Source: Desulfosediminicola flagellatus (GTDB lineage: Bacteria > Desulfobacterota > Desulfobulbia > Desulfobulbales > Desulfocapsaceae). From it: a stretch of DNA of 64,000 nt. Location: NCBI RefSeq assembly GCF_005116655.2, contig NZ_CP050698.1, positions 124,001-188,000 on the forward strand, read 5' to 3'. Positions 37,006-46,157 of this stretch are shown here, piece by piece. The stretch's first letter is position 1, and each line of letters begins with the position of its first letter. Made by a program: the position numbers and the translations under genes. The notes beneath the pieces are model-generated. The model did not search any database and was not told where the DNA came from. It saw only the letters and a list, made by a program, of their open reading frames with translations.

Positions 37006-38526
37006 CTATTTTACTAGAATATTTAAAATCATGGGTGCACCTTGTTCTGTGTAAAAATGCATTGCACCTATTTGGCTAATATCTTCTCTGTTTGTATATG
37101 TCCTTGGATGAGTGTATTGCTTGTCGATGTCGTGATTTAATGTCCAGGAAGAAGGTAGAGTGATACCTCCATTAATTAGTGGAAGACCTGGCAGGCCCTG
37201 ATTTGCAGAATTTACCACTACACCTGTATTATCCCCCTTGAGAATTGGTACATTTTCGTTGAAAACAGCCGTATATCCGCTACGCACATTAGTGTATCCA
37301 CTTGTTATCCAGTTACCCCCGTCCATGTTATAGGTACCTGATTTTGTAGACTTAGAGTGATAGGCTATATGGAAATTTGTATCACCCAAAGAAAGTACTA
37401 AATTATTTCGGACATTTACTGTGCCTAGCGGTGCTATATCAAATAGCGCACTATTCCAAGAGTCACTGGCGTCTATGTCGTGGATTACTGTATTGTTGTA
37501 AAAGTTTAAATTACCATTTCTAGATAAATCGGGACAATTGTCATAACCATAATGCATCAAGTAAGCAGCTGAGGGAATTGTACCAATTTTTCTATTGATA
37601 AAAAGATTACCGTAAACCCAAGAATTTTCAAATCCGGGTTCATCGTGCATTTTTCCAGGGACATGACCGGTGCCGTCACATTCATACGATGATTGGTTTT
37701 CTGGTTCTACCAGGTCGATTGTTCTTGAGCCTGAATAAATAACATTGTGTCTGATTATCGTGTCAGCTCCTCGGCTTTTAATGGCAGAGTTCGATGTACC
37801 ATCTCTTGGGGGGCCGATGATATTATATTCTAAAACTAGACTCGAGGCTTCTGTATAAACGCCATGCTCAAGGAACTTGCGTCCGTCAGTACGACCAAAA
37901 TCATATAAATGCGATGAGCGAACAGTGAGATTTTTTACCATAGCATCGACCCCTTGGCATTCTACACCATTACCTGTGTCATGAATGATGAGGTTTTCAA
38001 GCGTTATATTTTCTCCTGTCTTAATGTACACTCCAGCGTTTCCATTTGGATATTGTTGTACAACACCGTTGGTATTGGTGAAACTATAGGATTCTGGCGT
38101 GTTGGATTTGATTTCAAAATTCTTGATTGTTATCCATTTTGGTGATGTCCCGTAAACGGTATTCGACCAGTGAATGAATATCATGCCATATCCTTGTGCC
38201 AATTTCCCATCACCACTCGCATCATATTTAGATAAGTGTCCATCGTACGACGGAGGTATAATCATGTTGTCGCCGTCTAGTACAGGCAGTCTACCTTTAT
38301 CATCTGGGACACCTTCAATTACAATAGGGTTTGATTCGCTACCTACTCCACTGAGCCAGATCATTTCTTTATAGATGGCATAGTGAATGTAAACATGATC
38401 TCCAGCGCTTAATGACGGCCAGTTAAAAGATGCTATTGTAGGGTATGATTGATCTGGTCCGATGTGATAGTCGGCACTGAAGCATAAATTTGGAAATATT
38501 AATAAAAAAAACAATATTTTTTTCAT
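37006..38526 (-). CDS. Secreted right-handed beta-helix protein
   Basis: Likely exported carbohydrate-active or carbohydrate-binding protein. Seen: signal peptide (MKKILFFLLIFPNLCFSA), then DYHIGPDQSYPTIASF, which resembles the entry of pectate-lyase-like proteins, and repeated short beta-helix rungs (ITLENLIIHDTGNGVECQG, MVKNLTVRSSHLYDFG). 506 residues from the ATG at 38526; the frame runs 42 codons further without protein-like sequence. No PEP-CTERM tail. It could be a lyase or epimerase acting on the locus polysaccharide, but no catalytic residues were identified. Confidence 0.78.
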   Translation of the reverse strand: MKKILFFLLIFPNLCFSADYHIGPDQSYPTIASFNWPSLSAGDHVYIHYAIYKEMIWLSGVGSESNPIVIEGVPDDKGRLPVLDGDNMIIPPSYDGHLSKYDASGDGKLAQGYGMIFIHWSNTVYGTSPKWITIKNFEIKSNTPESYSFTNTNGVVQQYPNGNAGVYIKTGENITLENLIIHDTGNGVECQGVDAMVKNLTVRSSHLYDFGRTDGRKFLEHGVYTEASSLVLEYNIIGPPRDGTSNSAIKSRGADTIIRHNVIYSGSRTIDLVEPENQSSYECDGTGHVPGKMHDEPGFENSWVYGNLFINRKIGTIPSAAYLMHYGYDNCPDLSRNGNLNFYNNTVIHDIDASDSWNSALFDIAPLGTVNVRNNLVLSLGDTNFHIAYHSKSTKSGTYNMDGGNWITSGYTNVRSGYTAVFNENVPILKGDNTGVVVNSANQGLPGLPLINGGITLPSSWTLNHDIDKQYTHPRTYTNREDISQIGAMHFYTEQGAPMILNILVK

Positions 38527-38699
38527 GTTTATCCTGCTTTCTAATAAACGAAAATTTGAACACCTTTGGGAATAAAATAACTTTTCCCTGAATGTTAAGG
38601 GTGTTGATTGGACTGTAATGGCTTTCGCTGTATCCGCGTTACCAAATAACATTCGTCAATGCCAAAGGTAAAGAATAACAATTTCGATTGGTTTTTACT

Positions 38700-39629
38700 T
38701 TACTCCCCTGCAAGATTATCAACAGTTATAAGAGCCCCTTTTCCATTGGGTTTAAGATATAACCCAATAGAGTTACCGGTTAGATAGCTGTTATCAGTTG
38801 TTTGTATAGCAACATTTCCATTTACAGAGATACTTATGCTGTTCCCTTGGGTTTCAGCTCGAAGTTGATAGTTACCTTCGGAATAACCGCCGGCAAATTG
38901 ACTGAGCCAGGTATTCTTACCGGCACTGTATTTATACAATACGACCTTTCCACCTGAGAATGAGGTTAAATATCCAGTATTATTTGATGTGTCAAATCTG
39001 AAAATCACTCCGCCTGTTGAGTTAGATCCATCTGTGTACACTGTCGCTTCAACAAAGTGGTCTCCGGACTTAAGACTGTTATTATGAATTGCATATGCGG
39101 AAGTCCATGAACTGTTGGAATAAGCTAGGCCATCATGTATATCAAGTCCGCCAGAGATGACTGTGTAGTCTGCTGTGGAGTTAATGCTGAAATCATCGAA
39201 TACGCTATTGCTTGAGGGGGATATTGTCTGCTGGGTAAGAGCAACTCCATTATTATTATCAATAATGGTAAGCGTGACCTGAATTTTAGCAGTAGGGTCT
39301 GAGAGTGTATAACTGGCCGCAAGTCCCTCTGCCTTCGTTCCATCACTAAAGTCCCATTTATATTTGGTTATACTCCCGTCTGAATCAGTCGAGCTGCCAG
39401 CATCAAAGGTGATAGTGTCTGCTTCCTGCGAATATGAGAATTTAGCAACTGGAGGGATGTTTGTGCTGGCTGCGTCTGTAATGGTTACTCCAGTGAGAGA
39501 GCCTTGAAAATCTGCGGCAAATGTACTGGTTGGTATTAACGCAGCGAGCATTAAACCTGTGAATTGCAACAACGATTTTGTATTACGAATCATATTTTTC
39601 CTTCCGTAAATGTTAATTTCAGGTTTCAT
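38700..39629 (-). CDS. Secreted PKD-domain protein with C-terminal sugar-binding-like domain
   Basis: Exported surface or matrix protein. Seen: signal peptide ending near STFAA, one PKD domain (about 50-140: PPVAKFSYS, SDGSITKYKWDFSDG), then a beta-rich domain (about 145-309) that looks like a concanavalin-A/LamG-type fold (YLTSFSGGKVVLYKY, NGNVAIQT). The ATG at 39629 has GGAGGA seven bases upstream; an ATG at 39593 also has a good site (AAGGA). No PEP-CTERM tail. It may bind the exopolysaccharide. Confidence 0.7.
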   Translation of the reverse strand: MKPEINIYGRKNMIRNTKSLLQFTGLMLAALIPTSTFAADFQGSLTGVTITDAASTNIPPVAKFSYSQEADTITFDAGSSTDSDGSITKYKWDFSDGTKAEGLAASYTLSDPTAKIQVTLTIIDNNNGVALTQQTISPSSNSVFDDFSINSTADYTVISGGLDIHDGLAYSNSSWTSAYAIHNNSLKSGDHFVEATVYTDGSNSTGGVIFRFDTSNNTGYLTSFSGGKVVLYKYSAGKNTWLSQFAGGYSEGNYQLRAETQGNSISISVNGNVAIQTTDNSYLTGNSIGLYLKPNGKGALITVDNLAGE

Positions 39630-39661
39630 TATATTCCTCCACTCTGGTAAATCAGTTGATC

Positions 39662-42600
39662 TTACGGTGAGTAGTTTAATTCGTTTGTAGGGTTAGATGT
39701 AGCTCCGGATTCATCAGTTGCCTTAATAGTGAATTTGTTGTTTTGGCTAACTAGTTGGATTTCGCAAATAAGGTCTCGGGCAGAAGGGTCTGATGTCTCA
39801 CAAATCTGGATATCGTTATTATATACTCTGAAACCTGCAATTGAGTTCTCCTGGGAAGGGTCGTATTGCCAGGAAAATCTTGCTGAATAAATATCAAATA
39901 ATTCTGGGAATTCAGACGAATTGAGGCTGGAAATGACTGCAGGGTTACTTTCAGTCCCATCTGGGTGCAACATTGTGATGGCGAAAGTCAATACGTCTGT
40001 TGTAAATGGTGTGTAGCAGGTTAAATCTCTAGCTGCAGGGTTTGTTGTTTCACAAATAGGTGAGCTGTTCAGATAAACTCTGAAGCCAGATATAGTTGTT
40101 TCATCGCCATCAAAAAGCCATCTTAACGTTAGTTTTTTGCTTTGAGGATCTGTTGGTTCAGGGGGAGGAGCTGGGACGATATCAGACGACCCTAATGTTA
40201 AGTAGCCAAGAACCTCTGGAAGGTGAATGGTTTCATCATCCTTTGCCTGTTCCTCTTCTATACGAAAATCAGCCCCTGACACTGATTGAGCTTTTGTTCT
40301 AAGGCTTGCTGTATCAATTTCATTGGTAGTCTGAAGTTGGGAAATTATAAATGGTAAAGACGAGAATGCGTTGCCGAATGATATTGGAGTCCAATTATCG
40401 GTTATAGACTCTGTGGCTATAGCTGCTTCATACCCAAGAATACCTTCTGTTCCGCTACCTTGTTCCCAGGCAAGATAAGCAACGATTTGATTAGCGTGAA
40501 TTCCATCACTATTTTCATCTTCCTGCAATTCGAAGTTAAAACTCTGAGGTGATACCTCGGAGATCCTGCCAATAACTGTATCAGATTCGGTTACTGTGAG
40601 AATGGATGTAAAAACAATTGGGGGATTCGCAAAATCATGTTGGAAAGATATGGTACCTTTTGTTGTCATTCCGGTAAAGGTCCCTACCTCTATTTCCGTA
40701 CCGTCACTAAGAGAGGTTTGACCTTGTTCCATCACTAAGTAACTTACTGCTTCTGCGGTATGAACCCTATCTAGGTACTGCCATTCCTGAAGACGAATCT
40801 CAAAACTCTCAGGTGTTATGTTACGTAGCCTAATAACAACGGGGTCTTCTTCGTTGGCTGTTGGGGCACTAGTAAATATTGCTGGGTTAACAAATGGGTT
40901 TTCAAGTTTCACCAGGGCCCATTCATGGTCTACGTTTATTTCTGCAAGTTCATACCTGAAATTAATTTCAGGTAATGATGTATTACAAGCTATCTCTTTA
41001 GAAGATATCGAACTCTCACCTTTGTCATCAGTGACTAGCAAAGAGACAGTGTAAGTGGCTGTATTATTGAAGGTATGCTGTGCAGATATGCCGAATGATG
41101 TTGTTCCGTCACCAAAGTCCCATTTATATGTACTGATTGTACCATCGAGGTCATAGGATGAAGATGCATCAAAACTAACTGTGAGTGGTGCATTGCCCTG
41201 TGTTGGGTTTGCTGATAATACTGCTACTGGTTTCACATTTGCTACTGACTGCCCGACAACGACTACTGGGGTGGTTGTAGAATCTGTCAGTCCTTGATTA
41301 TCGGAAACTGTTAACTCGGCAATGTACGTGCCGGTAATACTATAAATATGTGATGCTATTTCACCCGTGGAATTTGTACCATCACCAAAAAGCCAGTCGT
41401 AGCTGAGTATTGGGGGGTTAGGTGTGATGGATGAGGAACCGTCAAAAATCACATCCAGCGGAGCTTGGCCAGCTGCGGTGGATGACGACAGGATTGCTGT
41501 TGGTGGTTCTGAGCTTGTATTAGATGTCTCAGCAATGATCGGTATTGATTGTATAGCTGTCAATCCACTGGTATTTGTCACTTCAAGACTGGCAGAGTAT
41601 GTTCCTGGGATAGTATATGTATGATTAATTGTTGGGTTACTTCCTTGGTCACCGTCACCAAAGTCCCAGCTATAACTTTTTATATCTCCAGTAGAGTTTG
41701 TTGCTGAGAAGGCGACCAAAAGAGGAGTATTGCCTGTAGTTGGAGTTGCTGTGATAATAGATGTGAGTTTTTCTGGCGATGGTTCTGGTGTAGTTAAATC
41801 TGCAAAGGGCGTGTATGTAATTGCATTTGAAAGTGTGGTAAGATTGCCTTGGTTGTCAACTGCTACAATGGTGAAGGTGTGAGAGGGGCTAAGTATGTCA
41901 ATTGGGCATGTAACCTCTCTAGCTGTCGAATCACGTGTTTGACACAATAGCTCTGAGTTGCTGTAAATTTGGAATCCACCGGAGTTTGAGGGGGAATCTG
42001 AATATTGCCATGTGAAAACGAGGTCTTTTTTTTGAAACAACTCAGGAAAATCAGTCGGGTCCAATTGTAGGAAGTTTGACTTAGAACTTTCGACTCCACT
42101 TGCATCAACTGTTGCAATTGAAAATGCCATTAGAGAGCTGATAAGGTCGGTTAAACAACTTATAGAACCATCGGTTGGAGGAGCGACTTCGCATAGTAGA
42201 GACTGGTTCATATACATGCGATATCCAGTAATATCGGTTTCATTGCTATTCGAGCTGAATGAATATGTTATTTTGTGATCTCCAGAGCCTCCATCAGTAT
42301 CGGTTCCTCCGCCAGTATCGGTTTCTCCGCCAGTATCGGTTCCTCCGCCAGTATCGGTTCCTCCGCCAGTATCGGTTCCTCCACCAGTGGTCAAAGTTAA
42401 TGTGAAAGCGGGAGATTTTGAGCTCTCTGTCGAATCGGAATAAATTGCTGTAAGGTAAAAATCATAGGTTCCATCCTCCTTAAAAACTGAGCAGGTGAGG
42501 ACGTTTGCATTAGGATCAGTGGTTTCGCAGACCAGTGAATCTTCCAGGTAGAGTCTATAACCAGTGTGCGTGTTGTTAGAGACATTAGGGGCGGTATAAG

Positions 42601-42766
42601 CCAAATCAAGGTATAGCGTATGAGTCCCCACTGCATAAGAGGATGACAACAGTACCGAGCAGAGAAGTAAGAGAACAGCGCAACTAACACTCAACAGTTG
42701 TTTGGTTCTAGACATAAAAGTCCAAATTTTAGTTTGGGAAGTCAACATATCCGACCCGATCTCCAT
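39662..42766 (-). CDS. Large secreted adhesin-like protein: FN3-like, PKD and lectin-like repeats
   Basis: Exported surface protein, about 1034 residues. Seen in order: signal peptide; FN3-like module 1; a Thr/Asp/Gly linker of TDTGGG repeats; FN3-like modules 2 and 3; three PKD domains (each with the WDFGDG-type motif: SYSWDFGDGD, SYDWLFGDGT, TYKWDFGDGT); a region of about 260 residues with three H-type-lectin-like units (HTAEAVSYLVMEQG and similar); FN3-like modules 4 and 5. Each FN3-like module carries a conserved Cys pair about 13-15 residues apart (LVCETT...LTC, LLCEV...ISC, LLCQT...VTC, PICET...LTC, QICET...LIC). Start at ATG 42766 (GGAG upstream) is preferred to TTG 42802. No anchor is seen. 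Confidence 0.75.
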   Translation of the reverse strand: MEIGSDMLTSQTKIWTFMSRTKQLLSVSCAVLLLLCSVLLSSSYAVGTHTLYLDLAYTAPNVSNNTHTGYRLYLEDSLVCETTDPNANVLTCSVFKEDGTYDFYLTAIYSDSTESSKSPAFTLTLTTGGGTDTGGGTDTGGGTDTGGETDTGGGTDTDGGSGDHKITYSFSSNSNETDITGYRMYMNQSLLCEVAPPTDGSISCLTDLISSLMAFSIATVDASGVESSKSNFLQLDPTDFPELFQKKDLVFTWQYSDSPSNSGGFQIYSNSELLCQTRDSTAREVTCPIDILSPSHTFTIVAVDNQGNLTTLSNAITYTPFADLTTPEPSPEKLTSIITATPTTGNTPLLVAFSATNSTGDIKSYSWDFGDGDQGSNPTINHTYTIPGTYSASLEVTNTSGLTAIQSIPIIAETSNTSSEPPTAILSSSTAAGQAPLDVIFDGSSSITPNPPILSYDWLFGDGTNSTGEIASHIYSITGTYIAELTVSDNQGLTDSTTTPVVVVGQSVANVKPVAVLSANPTQGNAPLTVSFDASSSYDLDGTISTYKWDFGDGTTSFGISAQHTFNNTATYTVSLLVTDDKGESSISSKEIACNTSLPEINFRYELAEINVDHEWALVKLENPFVNPAIFTSAPTANEEDPVVIRLRNITPESFEIRLQEWQYLDRVHTAEAVSYLVMEQGQTSLSDGTEIEVGTFTGMTTKGTISFQHDFANPPIVFTSILTVTESDTVIGRISEVSPQSFNFELQEDENSDGIHANQIVAYLAWEQGSGTEGILGYEAAIATESITDNWTPISFGNAFSSLPFIISQLQTTNEIDTASLRTKAQSVSGADFRIEEEQAKDDETIHLPEVLGYLTLGSSDIVPAPPPEPTDPQSKKLTLRWLFDGDETTISGFRVYLNSSPICETTNPAARDLTCYTPFTTDVLTFAITMLHPDGTESNPAVISSLNSSEFPELFDIYSARFSWQYDPSQENSIAGFRVYNNDIQICETSDPSARDLICEIQLVSQNNKFTIKATDESGATSNPTNELNYSP
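42291..42390. repeat. 18-bp minisatellite coding for TDTGGG repeats
   Basis: Five tandem copies of an 18-bp unit (CC-NN-CAGTATCGGTT-Y-CT on the + strand), 42291-42380, plus a partial sixth. They encode TDTGGG/TDTGGE in the linker of the adhesin. In-frame copy-number change is expected because the unit is a multiple of three. Confidence 0.9.
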
Positions 42767-42822
42767 TTTTAAAACTCCAAGAATCTGGTGTTCAGTATGC
42801 AAATTCTAAAGGCAGCGAGAAC

Positions 42823-43644
42823 TTAGTTTTGGGCGAGAAGACTTTTTTCATTATTTTGGTCTGCTGTTTGGATCGCCCACTTTAACCACTTGTGTTGCTT
42901 GTCTGAGAAATCGTTTTGTCTTTGATTTACAAACTTTTCCAAATATTGAATATCGGAAAACTCAGCCTTGTACAACCCATCAGCAAAAGCACCATGGCCC
43001 TGTAGGGAGTACGTACCTTTATTGTCTACAGCAAGAGTTAGGTCATGATTGTGATAAAGGGTCATGTCTGCGGAAACGGAAATAGTACCGTCGCGTGCTT
43101 CTTTTACATAGTTCAATGTGTATAATCCAACGCTTACTGCACAGATGAGAGCGAAAGATGCTATCGCTCTGGTCAACAACGTGTTTGCTTGTGGAGAGAA
43201 AATATCCCGTATACCGAAGGGGATACGGCGTGGAATTTCATTCTCAATGTCTGAATGTCTTGCCAGGCAAGGGGCAATAACTGTGCCTGTATAATGTTCA
43301 AGATCACTAATAGCTTCGTGGTCGGAAGGATTTGCCATAGCGATTTCTAAAACATTGTTTGCTTTAAATCTGAGTGGCATAACACCATACTGTCGACATA
43401 AATAGCGCGGTAAGGTCTTCTTTACTTCCTCGGAGTAGGCCTCACTGATTTGAGTAATAGGGACATCAAGCTGGCTTGCAAGAATTTCGGCTAACTGATC
43501 GTCGGTTATAGCTTTCATGCGGACAAGGATGTGGCCTAACCTACGTAGTCCTCCAACCTGTAGTTTTAGCGCTTGATTGACTGTTTCCTGTGATACCATA
43601 TTTTTTTGGACTAGTAATTCGCCAAGAAGCGGTTTGCTTGTCAT
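42823..43644 (-). CDS. Membrane protein with divergent MshEN (T2SSE N-terminal) domain
   Basis: Not a known gene product. Seen: N-terminal GspE/PilB N-domain (MshEN) with two tandem 24-residue motifs at about 6-29 and 35-58 (LGELLV..., RLGHILV...), each ending LQ or SQ, continuing to about residue 137. Then one transmembrane helix (157-178) and a C-terminal extracytoplasmic domain of about 90 residues. No ATPase domain. MshEN domains in MshE bind c-di-GMP; here the first Arg and both conserved Gly positions are substituted, so binding is uncertain. Its ATG overlaps a preceding stop (TAATG) and follows GGAGGAG. Confidence 0.7.
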   Translation of the reverse strand: MTSKPLLGELLVQKNMVSQETVNQALKLQVGGLRRLGHILVRMKAITDDQLAEILASQLDVPITQISEAYSEEVKKTLPRYLCRQYGVMPLRFKANNVLEIAMANPSDHEAISDLEHYTGTVIAPCLARHSDIENEIPRRIPFGIRDIFSPQANTLLTRAIASFALICAVSVGLYTLNYVKEARDGTISVSADMTLYHNHDLTLAVDNKGTYSLQGHGAFADGLYKAEFSDIQYLEKFVNQRQNDFSDKQHKWLKWAIQTADQNNEKSLLAQN

Positions 43645-44157
43645 TAGAACTCCTCCAGTTTACCAGTGGAAATAAATGTCGTATTTCTGTAACTGTCAAA
43701 ATAAACATCTTTGCTGAATTTGCATTGATGGTGGTGATTTTTGTTCGATAATGTAGCAATTTCCGTACAACTCTTATTAGTCAGGCATTTAAGGCCAGCC
43801 ATGTCGTGACAATGAAGAGGACAAAGCTTAAAATCAAGTCCTGTTAATACTTTCCTTGTATTAGTGCCGTTTGAGGTTTCAGGCTCATCTGTTTATCAGG
43901 CAACGTAGTGAATATGCCTTGTGTGTTATTAGAACCTGCAAGAATGATTCCAGGTATGTCGTTTATGATTTCTAATTGTTTTCCCTTTGGTTTCATATCA
44001 ATTTCAAATTTAGCTGTAATGAATGATGGTAGATCTTCCATTTTAACGGAAAAAGATGTTCAGGTAAACGGAAGCTATAAGGTGCTTTACAGCATGTTTC
44101 GAATTGGTTAAATGTCTGAATGAGTGTCGTATTTTGAAAGAGAAATCGCCTAGGGAA
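43644..44157 (-). pseudogene. Possible decayed coding sequence upstream of the MshEN gene
   Basis: On the minus strand three open segments in different frames follow each other: about 44157-43993, 44041-43844 (65 residues from an ATG, with a protein-like sequence containing FEIDMKPKGKQLEIINDIPG), and about 43897-43644 (with CPLHCHDMAGLKC). The last ends in TAATG, overlapping the MshEN start. This could be a frameshifted gene that once was coupled to it. Chance open frames are also common in this stretch, so confidence is low; I recognise no family. Confidence 0.25.
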
Positions 44158-44693
44158 TCAACTGATTTAACAGAAAGACATCAAGAAACGTTCTGGGCGT
44201 AACTTTTATGTAACAAACTTCATGGTGAGCAATGAGAGTGTGTTTGAAGGTGACTTTGCCATGTTAACGCAATTGTTATGCCATTTCTATGTATTGTGCT
44301 GTTGTTATGTATTTAATAGGATGCTGGATTTTAGCAATAAATGTATGGAATTATTAGTGGGTTACGACTTCCTCGGCTGTCTCAGTTTTAATAATCACCT
44401 ATCGCATTGATTCATCTATATAAGTGATGGTACGATTATGCAGGATTATCAAGCGCCACGTTCGAGGAAAACAGTTCAGAGAGATGTGTTTCTCGTCGTT
44501 ATGAGAGGTTACTGCTTGAAATAAATTTTTGGTTAAAATGTGGGGCGGTTGCTTTCAAACCTGAACTGTCTGATTGACTAGTCGGGGGGAATTTATACAT
44601 AGGTTGACAATAGGTTAGGGAGTAGGTAAGACTTAACGTATTTAAAGTGAGAGTAAGTAGTGTGGAAGTTGTCAGTCATCCAAATGTTTTAGA
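44158..44693. other. Gap upstream of the priming glycosyltransferase
   Basis: About 536 bases without a convincing gene; a 62-codon frame at 44222-44410 lacks a ribosome site and protein-like composition. Promoters for the leftward MshEN/adhesin genes and the rightward transferase are expected here. TTGACA occurs at 44603-44608, but with a poor -10. Confidence 0.4.
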
Positions 44694-44705
44694 GTGCTAA
44701 TTATT

Positions 44706-46088
44706 ATGCCATATATCTTTAATAAGTATTATCCAGCAAGAAACATTATGTTCTTTGTTGGCGAAGGATTCTTGATATTTTTATCTATGATATCTGTTTA
44801 CTGGTTATTTAAAGGGACCGGTTTGTTCATGATAGATTTGGGTTTGTATACTGCCCAAGCGATGATAGTGACATTAATCTTCCAATTATGTTTGTATTTT
44901 TTTGATTTATACGACCTGAGTAAGCATCAAAGCCTGCCGGATACAGCTACCAGGATTACTCAGGCTTTTGGGGTTGGGTGTATTTTACTGGCTTGGGTGT
45001 ATTATATTGCTCCCCCAGTTATTATTTCAACTCGAATCTTCTGGTCCGGTTATTTAATTACGAGTGTTATACTATTGTTATATCGCTTCATGTATTACAG
45101 GGTTTTGCGAAAGAAGATGTTTGTGCAGGATATCGTCGTTATAGGTGATGGGCGTCTTGCTAATGAAATCTCAATGGAAATTGAGGGCAGGCAAGACTCA
45201 GTATATAGAATTCGTGCTTTCATTGGTAGTAAGGAACTTCCATATAATCCTAACAAGGCTCCGGTTCTTGAAAGCATCGGGGATGTAAGTAAAATATTTC
45301 CTGAAGAGCAGATTTCTCGTATTATTGTTGCACCAGACGACAGGCGGGGGGCAACTCCTGTTCGAACCCTGTTGAATTGTAAAATGCGGGGTGTAATAAT
45401 TGAGCAAGGGGTCACCTTTTATGAGCGTATGACTGGGAAAATATTAGTCGAACGGGTTGACCCTAGTTGGATTATTTTTTCGGATGGATTTACACTCTCA
45501 CGCTTTAAATATATGCTCAAGCGGGTACTTGATATTTTTTCTGCAGGTTTTTTGCTCATTCTATCTTTGCCGATAATGGTGTTGTCAGCAATTATTATTA
45601 AACTTGAATCGAAAGGACCAGTATTTTACCTGCAGGAACGTGTTGGTGAGAATAGTGCTGTATTTAAGGTTATAAAATTTCGTTCAATGGGCCAGGATGC
45701 AGAAAAAAACGGAGCTGTATGGGCAAAAGAGAATGATGATCGGGTGACTCGTTTTGGTGGTTTCATTCGAAAAGTTCGCATTGATGAAATTCCTCAATTA
45801 TGGAATGTGCTGAAAGGAGAGATGAGCCTTGTCGGTCCTAGGCCGGAAAGGCAGGTCTTTGTCGAGGAATTAGTAAAAGAGATACCCTATTATCATATTC
45901 GGCATGGTGTAAAGCCGGGAGTGACTGGATGGGCTCAGGTGTGTTACCCGTATGGGGCGTCAAAAGAGGATGCATTGAGAAAGCTTGAATACGATTTGTA
46001 TTACATTAAGCATATATCGATCGCTTTGGATTTGTTGGTAATATTTCAAACGGTTAAAACGGTGCTGTTTGGAAAGGGGGGGAGGTGA
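44706..46088 (+). CDS. EpsB/WcaJ-type priming glycosylphosphotransferase
   Basis: Inner-membrane polyprenyl glycosylphosphotransferase that transfers a sugar-1-phosphate onto undecaprenyl phosphate, starting repeat-unit synthesis. Seen: four or five N-terminal transmembrane segments, a CoA-binding-like central domain (IVVIGDGRLANEIS), and the C-terminal catalytic domain (KRVLDIFSAGFLLILSLPI, KFRSMGQDAE, RKVRIDEIPQLWNVLKGEMSLVGPRPE). It matches the TIGR03013-type enzymes of PEP-CTERM/exosortase loci in length (460). Start is ATG 44706, or GTG four codons earlier. It lies alone after the adhesin region. Confidence 0.93.
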   Translation: MPYIFNKYYPARNIMFFVGEGFLIFLSMISVYWLFKGTGLFMIDLGLYTAQAMIVTLIFQLCLYFFDLYDLSKHQSLPDTATRITQAFGVGCILLAWVYYIAPPVIISTRIFWSGYLITSVILLLYRFMYYRVLRKKMFVQDIVVIGDGRLANEISMEIEGRQDSVYRIRAFIGSKELPYNPNKAPVLESIGDVSKIFPEEQISRIIVAPDDRRGATPVRTLLNCKMRGVIIEQGVTFYERMTGKILVERVDPSWIIFSDGFTLSRFKYMLKRVLDIFSAGFLLILSLPIMVLSAIIIKLESKGPVFYLQERVGENSAVFKVIKFRSMGQDAEKNGAVWAKENDDRVTRFGGFIRKVRIDEIPQLWNVLKGEMSLVGPRPERQVFVEELVKEIPYYHIRHGVKPGVTGWAQVCYPYGASKEDALRKLEYDLYYIKHISIALDLLVIFQTVKTVLFGKGGR

Positions 46089-46157
46089 GGTGTTCCACGA
46101 ATACTTGGTATTGTATTAATTTATACTTTCTAATCAGATGTAAAGTAAATTGATATA

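Noticed and set aside
44222..44410. 62-codon frame in the gap before the priming transferase
   Set aside because: No ribosome site, Cys/Phe-rich product unlike a normal protein, no neighbours in support.
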